A stretch of DNA of 64,000 nucleotides. It comes from Endozoicomonas sp. SCSIO W0465 (lineage in GTDB: Bacteria; Pseudomonadota; Gammaproteobacteria; Pseudomonadales; Endozoicomonadaceae). The notes under the pieces are model-generated. The model saw nothing but the letters and a program-made list of their open reading frames with translations, was not told where the DNA came from and made no database searches. The DNA lies in NCBI RefSeq assembly GCF_023716865.1, contig NZ_CP092417.1, forward strand, positions 2,582,001 to 2,646,000. The letters are read 5' to 3'. Positions 60,788 to 64,000 of the stretch are shown here, piece by piece. How positions within the stretch are numbered: the first letter of the stretch is position 1; the number at the start of each line of letters is the position of its first letter. A program made the position numbers and the translations under genes.

Positions 60788-61078
60788 GTGACTAAGGATA
60801 CAGCCCCAGTGGACATCCCAAAAATACCATTAGCAGACTTCAAAGAGAATATTGACCGCCTGCTCACTGCCGTTATTACCAAAGGCTATGACAGTATGGA
60901 GTCCTTGGATCTTGGTGACCTGATCGGGCATTTGATCATCTGCGATAATTTGGAAGAAGCAACCGAGCTATATGAAGAGTTCTGTTCTGGTATGCATCAC
61001 GGCATAGGGCTGTCAAATAAAGAACCCAATTCTGCAGCTGACGTTGAAGCATTCATAACCCGCTGGGCACAGAAGTAA
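60788..61078 (+). CDS. Hypothetical acidic protein
   Basis: 96 aa from a GTG start: MTKDTAPVDIPKIPLADFKENIDRLLTAVITKGYDSMESLDLGDLIGHLIICDNLEEATELYEEFCSGMHHGIG. Predicted mostly helical. An in-frame stop lies two codons upstream, so GTG is the only early choice. The IS1595 element ends 17 bases upstream and its target repeat covers the promoter proximal region, so expression may have changed. It converges with umuC, ending 3 bases before the umuC stop. No family recognised. Confidence 0.55.
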   Translation: MTKDTAPVDIPKIPLADFKENIDRLLTAVITKGYDSMESLDLGDLIGHLIICDNLEEATELYEEFCSGMHHGIGLSNKEPNSAADVEAFITRWAQK

Positions 61079-61081
61079 ACC

Positions 61082-62362
61082 CTATCGCACCCGGACATGG
61101 ATAATATCTTGCCATTGTGTTGTGTAACAGGGACTCAACGCCTGCTGGTTCATATGCCACTGTTGTGGTACAAAACCGACCGAAGCAGGCCGGAGAGCCT
61201 GACTGCCGAAACGCTGATTGATGGCATCAAGCACTGACATCATTTTGGTGTTTTCTGGCAGAGATGCTGCCGCCAGTAAATCCCCCTGAAAGCCCTGACT
61301 GGAACAGAGATCCATCAGTGCAAAGCCCGCCTTTTTATACTCATAACCTTCCTGAAACAGGACGTCCAACGCGGGTGTTAGCTGCCGTAACCAGACTGAG
61401 CTATCGCTGGTGGGTGATGGTGCCATCAGTTTCAGGCTCCGTCCGGTTTGTGGAAGGTTTTCCTTGAAAGGATCGGTTCGGACAAAGACGATGGCTTCTC
61501 TGGCATACTGCTGTTGCTTCCTGAGTTTCTCACAGGCGCGACAGATAAAGCTGGCCAGTGCAGCGTGAAGCGCCTGTTTGGTCGTCACCCGCTGACCAAA
61601 GCTTCGGGAGCACATGATCTGATGTTTGTTGGCAGCACCACTTTCCTCCCAGGGCAGGCAGTTTTCTCCCTGAAGCTCACAGACCGTTCGTTCCAACACA
61701 ATGGAAAACTGTTTCCTGATCCATTGTCGGTTGGCATCTGCCAGTTGTGCAGCGGTTTTGATTCCGGACGCCTCCAGCCGCTTTCCTATTCGTCTGCCGA
61801 CACCCCACACCTCTCCAACAGGGGTAATCTCCATCAGCCGACGCTGACGAACCGGGCTGGTTAAATCCACTACGCCAGCAGTCGCCGGATATTTTTTGGC
61901 CGCATAGTTGGCCAGTTTGGCCAGGGTTTTGGTGGTCGAGATGCCGATACCAATAGGTAGGCCCGTCCATTGAAAGACCCGTTGTTTCATCGCCATGCCC
62001 CTTTCCTGCAGGATTTCCACTGGAAAACCGGAGAGGTCAACGAAGGCTTCGTCAATCGAGTACACTTCCAGCTTTGGGCTGAACTGTTCCAGCACCGACA
62101 TAAAGCGGGAAGACATATCCCCGTACAGTGCGTAATTGGAACTTTTCAGAATGATCTCACCCCGTTCCACCTGTTCCCGAACCTTGAAGGCCGGTGTTCC
62201 CATGGCTACCCCCAATGCTTTGAGCTGTGGGGTACGGGCGACGATGCAGCCATCGTTATTACTCAGTACACCAAGGGCCTTGCCAAGCAGTAGCGGATTA
62301 AAGACCTGCTCGCAGGAACAGTAAAATGAGTTGGCATCACAAAGGGCTATTATTGGCTTCAT
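61082..62362 (-). CDS. umuC: DNA polymerase V catalytic subunit UmuC
   Basis: 426 aa, usual length. Y-family translesion polymerase; with UmuD'2 it copies past damaged bases after SOS induction. Active-site acids are D9 (LCDANSFYCSCE) and D104-E105 (YSIDEAFVDLSG). Also visible are YALYGDMSSRFM and the helix-hairpin-helix type IMEITPVGEVWGVGRRIGKRLEASGIKT segment. The C-terminal little-finger region is QLTPALDVLFQEGYEYKKAGFALMDL. The ATG overlaps the umuD stop (ATGA), so the two are coupled. Frame intact. Confidence 0.95.
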   Translation of the reverse strand: MKPIIALCDANSFYCSCEQVFNPLLLGKALGVLSNNDGCIVARTPQLKALGVAMGTPAFKVREQVERGEIILKSSNYALYGDMSSRFMSVLEQFSPKLEVYSIDEAFVDLSGFPVEILQERGMAMKQRVFQWTGLPIGIGISTTKTLAKLANYAAKKYPATAGVVDLTSPVRQRRLMEITPVGEVWGVGRRIGKRLEASGIKTAAQLADANRQWIRKQFSIVLERTVCELQGENCLPWEESGAANKHQIMCSRSFGQRVTTKQALHAALASFICRACEKLRKQQQYAREAIVFVRTDPFKENLPQTGRSLKLMAPSPTSDSSVWLRQLTPALDVLFQEGYEYKKAGFALMDLCSSQGFQGDLLAAASLPENTKMMSVLDAINQRFGSQALRPASVGFVPQQWHMNQQALSPCYTTQWQDIIHVRVR

Positions 62363-62781
62363 CGCAAGTGGTGGATCACTTCAGTTACCACACCCCAAAC
62401 ATTAAGGCCTTCTTCATTATCCAATTGAACGGGCGGGTAATCGGGGTTTTCAGAGTGCAGTTCCGGTTTGCTGTTGCGATAGACAAGCCGTTTTACGATT
62501 AACTCACCATCCAGCAGCGTGAGTATCACATCGCCGTCTCTTGGGCTCAAAGAGCGATCAATAATAAGAATATCGCCATCAAAAATACCGGCACCTTCCA
62601 TAGAACGCCCCTGGGCTCTGGCAAAGAAAGTCGCTGCGGGGTGGCGAATCAACAGTTGATCAAGTGAAAGAGTCTCTTGCAGGTAGTCTGCTGCCGGGCT
62701 GGTAAAGCCACAGGCAGCCGGGGTTGTATAGAAAGGCAATCTCGTTGAAGAGGACTGTGGGAGGATCTGGATCGGCTTCAT
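62359..62781 (-). CDS. umuD: SOS mutagenesis protein UmuD
   Basis: 140 aa from MKPIQILPQSSST. RecA-assisted self-cleavage gives UmuD', the polymerase V partner. The cleavage pair is C24-G25 (PAACGFTSP), and the catalytic pair is S60 (GRSMEGAGI) and K97 (LIVKRL), the same numbering as E. coli UmuD, which is why the ATG at 62781 is preferred to the upstream TTG at 62796. It is transcribed with umuC. A LexA box lies 18-33 bases upstream of the start codon. Confidence 0.95.
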   Translation of the reverse strand: MKPIQILPQSSSTRLPFYTTPAACGFTSPAADYLQETLSLDQLLIRHPAATFFARAQGRSMEGAGIFDGDILIIDRSLSPRDGDVILTLLDGELIVKRLVYRNSKPELHSENPDYPPVQLDNEEGLNVWGVVTEVIHHLR

Positions 62782-62798
62782 GCCACTCAAACTCAAAA

Positions 62799-62814
62799 CT
62801 GTTTATTTATACAG
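62799..62814 (-). promoter_or_regulatory. LexA box of umuDC
   Basis: CTGTATAAATAAACAG (plus strand CTGTTTATTTATACAG) fits CTGT-N8-ACAG exactly with an AT-rich centre. TATAAA inside it is a likely -10 on the - strand. It overlaps the promoter, the standard SOS arrangement. Confidence 0.9.
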
Positions 62815-62827
62815 TATAATCATTTGA

Positions 62828-62986
62828 GGCTCTTTTCGGGTTACAGACTGCTCTGCAATGAAAATTGGCCAAAGGCCTTGATATACAATGCCTTCAGGAA
62901 ACTGCTGGCTAAATATTGCCAAGCCCTGCCACAGGAGGATTCCAGCCTGATTTATGAAATCAGCAGTCTGCAATACGAAAAGAGCC
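62828..62986. repeat. MITE-like element, copy 3, upstream of umuDC
   Basis: 159 bp, same ends as at 59405 (GGCTCTTTTCGGGTTACAGA / ...CGAAAAGAGCC). 8-bp duplication TCATTTGA (62820-62827, 62987-62994). It begins 13 bases beyond the LexA box, so the -35 region of umuDC now lies at the end of the MITE. Confidence 0.92.
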
Positions 62987-63127
62987 TCATTTGATATCAT
63001 CTGTGAAGTCTAAAAAGTAATAAATAGCTCCATCTTTCATCAATGATCAATTTTGGATTGCCCCAAATGAAACCATTCGACATGACATGAGTTCTTTGCA
63101 GTCGATCTATTCAAGGCCTGATAAATC

Positions 63128-63565
63128 TTAAACGGGACTGGAATCAACTGGATTACCCGTCATGTCTGCATCGGCAAAAAAACTGGATGGGGAATCGAGC
63201 GACCGGGTTTCAGGAGCAGAGGCGGCAATCACTCGATCATAAATGGTTGAAGCAATTTCAGCCATGATATAGCCACAAATATTACCGACGTACAGACACG
63301 TACCGAATCCGGCAAGCGCTCCTCCGATGGCAGCGCCAAATGGGTTACCGGCAACCGCTCGAAAAACAGCACTACCAACGGCAACTCCTGATGGGCATCC
63401 GGCAGTTAGCCCGAAAATTGAGTATGCAGAGGTATAAAGCAAACCTCGCTTGGTAACGGTATACTTTCCAAACTGACAGGCTATCGAATCGGAAGCACCT
63501 GAAAATTCATCTTCCGGAGAATGCGGGGGCCGAACAGGCGCTTGTGTAGACAATGATACCGTCAT
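63128..63565 (-). CDS. Glycine-rich putative membrane protein, hypothetical
   Basis: 145 aa: MTVSLSTQAPVRPPHSPEDEFSGASD..., a disordered N-terminus, then ~70 residues rich in Gly/Ala with GxxxG-type spacing (FGLTAGCPSGVAVGSAVFRAVAGNPFGAAIGGALAGFGTC), probably two membrane or hairpin helices, then a polar tail. Start has AAGGTATTTAC upstream. No family recognised. Glycine-zipper membrane proteins of this design occur among secreted effectors and pore-forming toxins; that is only a resemblance. Confidence 0.55.
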   Translation of the reverse strand: MTVSLSTQAPVRPPHSPEDEFSGASDSIACQFGKYTVTKRGLLYTSAYSIFGLTAGCPSGVAVGSAVFRAVAGNPFGAAIGGALAGFGTCLYVGNICGYIMAEIASTIYDRVIAASAPETRSLDSPSSFFADADMTGNPVDSSPV

Positions 63566-63837
63566 GTAAATACCTTGGTTTATTTGGTGCTGGTTATTTA
63601 AAAAAGCCCTCCCTGTTCAGCGAATGGCTTGTTTACTTGCACTGCAGTAAATAATGTGACCCTGAATCTGCAAATGAACTGAGAAAGTTATAGCAGAAAA
63701 CTTCGGGGTTGGCCCTGAGCCCCTCGCAGCGGAGGATAACCCAAGCAAAGTGGGGGAGCCGCTTCAGGGGCAGTTGACCGCGATACTCAACGAGATGACA
63801 GCAAGAAACCACTGAACGGAACAGAGGACTACATCCT
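63566..63837. other. Intergenic stretch with an ORF-like remnant
   Basis: On the + strand 63690-63814 an open frame (AENFGVGPEPLAAEDNPSKVG then EPLQGQLTAILNEMTARNH) reads protein-like but has no ATG/GTG/TTG start and an upstream stop. GGGGTTGGCC...GAGCCCC could form a hairpin. Not assigned. Confidence 0.25.
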
Positions 63838-64000
63838 TAACGGGTTTCCAGTGGATAGCCATGAAGATATAGCTCTGCGTCTTTGTCCGGATTCAGCCGG
63901 ATGGTGAATTTTAGGTGACCAGTGTCAAATGCAAAATAGGTTTGACCCAGTTTTTCCACGGGGTACTTTTTACGAGACACTGTCTGTACTCCGGAGCCAT
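63838..64000 (-). CDS. 3' end of an unidentified gene
   Basis: 54 codons entering from the right edge: GSGVQTVSRKKYPVEKLGQTYFAFDTGHLKFTIRLNPDKDAE and LYLHGYPLETR then TAA. Predicted beta strands; no family recognised from this short part. The region up to it (63566-63837) separates it from the divergently unrelated membrane protein gene. Confidence 0.45.

Noticed and set aside
62782..62796. TTG at 62796 as start of umuD
   Set aside because: The ATG at 62781 gives S60/K97 and C24-G25, the E. coli numbering.
63690..63814. ORF-like 42-residue frame on the + strand
   Set aside because: No start codon, upstream stop; protein-like composition alone is insufficient.
1..64000. CRISPR array, rRNA or tRNA genes
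   Set aside because: No regularly spaced repeats and no tRNA cloverleaf or rRNA sequence recognised by eye; a tRNAscan and CRISPR finder run would settle this.

Overview
The window looks like a piece of an IS-saturated gammaproteobacterial chromosome. Evidence: a umuDC operon with a canonical LexA box (CTGT-N8-ACAG), moderate GC, and host genes of proteobacterial type. The density of recently moved insertion sequences resembles host-associated marine genera such as Endozoicomonas; that assignment is inferred, because no rRNA or housekeeping marker is present. I count 17 whole or partial ISs of nine distinct types plus three copies of a ~160-bp MITE. Most have readable target duplications, so the broken genes can be rejoined on paper.

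Layout. 1-2009: a partial IS66 element and two fragments of a TonB-dependent receptor split by an IS1595-family element. 2010-5100: an IS1595 element carrying a MITE, then an IS66 element. 5101-32410: the structural end of a prophage on the + strand (two adaptor-like proteins, a collar-domain tail fibre with a +1 frame break, large tail and hub-like proteins). Most of these genes overlap by 1-4 bases or abut. The module is cut by IS50/Tn5-like, IS1182-like (two in tandem), IS701-like, IS1595 and IS4 elements, and carries a MazE/MazF-type toxin-antitoxin pair and a truncated dihydrofolate-reductase-like gene. No terminase, portal, capsid, lysis or integrase gene is visible, so it is a remnant here.

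32427-36616: an intact NYN-LOTUS-cold-shock protein and an IS4-split GIY-YIG nuclease, lying between the last tail gene and a second copy of that gene's 3' end; this looks like prophage cargo. 36795-53556: a defence-island-like block with a DUF2971 gene split by an IS66-like element, a small membrane-anchored protein, and a type I restriction-modification locus (hsdM, hsdS, hsdR, then a YgjP/DUF45 metalloprotease, all on the - strand) divergent from a WYL regulator. The restriction locus is broken: hsdM has a 7-bp tandem duplication, hsdS is hit by an IS4 and an IS3, and the metalloprotease has a 1-base frameshift; only hsdR is intact.

53795-60770: an IS junction zone (5' part of IS1182, then IS1595, then 3' part of an IS3) leading into the C-terminal half of a DUF3427-type helicase, a NUDIX hydrolase, a decayed GIY-YIG/DUF4357 gene and another IS1595 with a MITE. 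60788-64000: a small hypothetical gene, the SOS operon umuDC with a MITE just upstream of its LexA box, a glycine-rich putative membrane protein, and the 3' end of an unknown gene.

The best candidates for something new are the NYN-LOTUS-CSD protein with its duplicated-end flanks, the modular ~1179-aa tail protein that is rebuilt exactly when four ISs are removed, the MITE family, and the TAGCTA-specific tandem IS1182 insertion.
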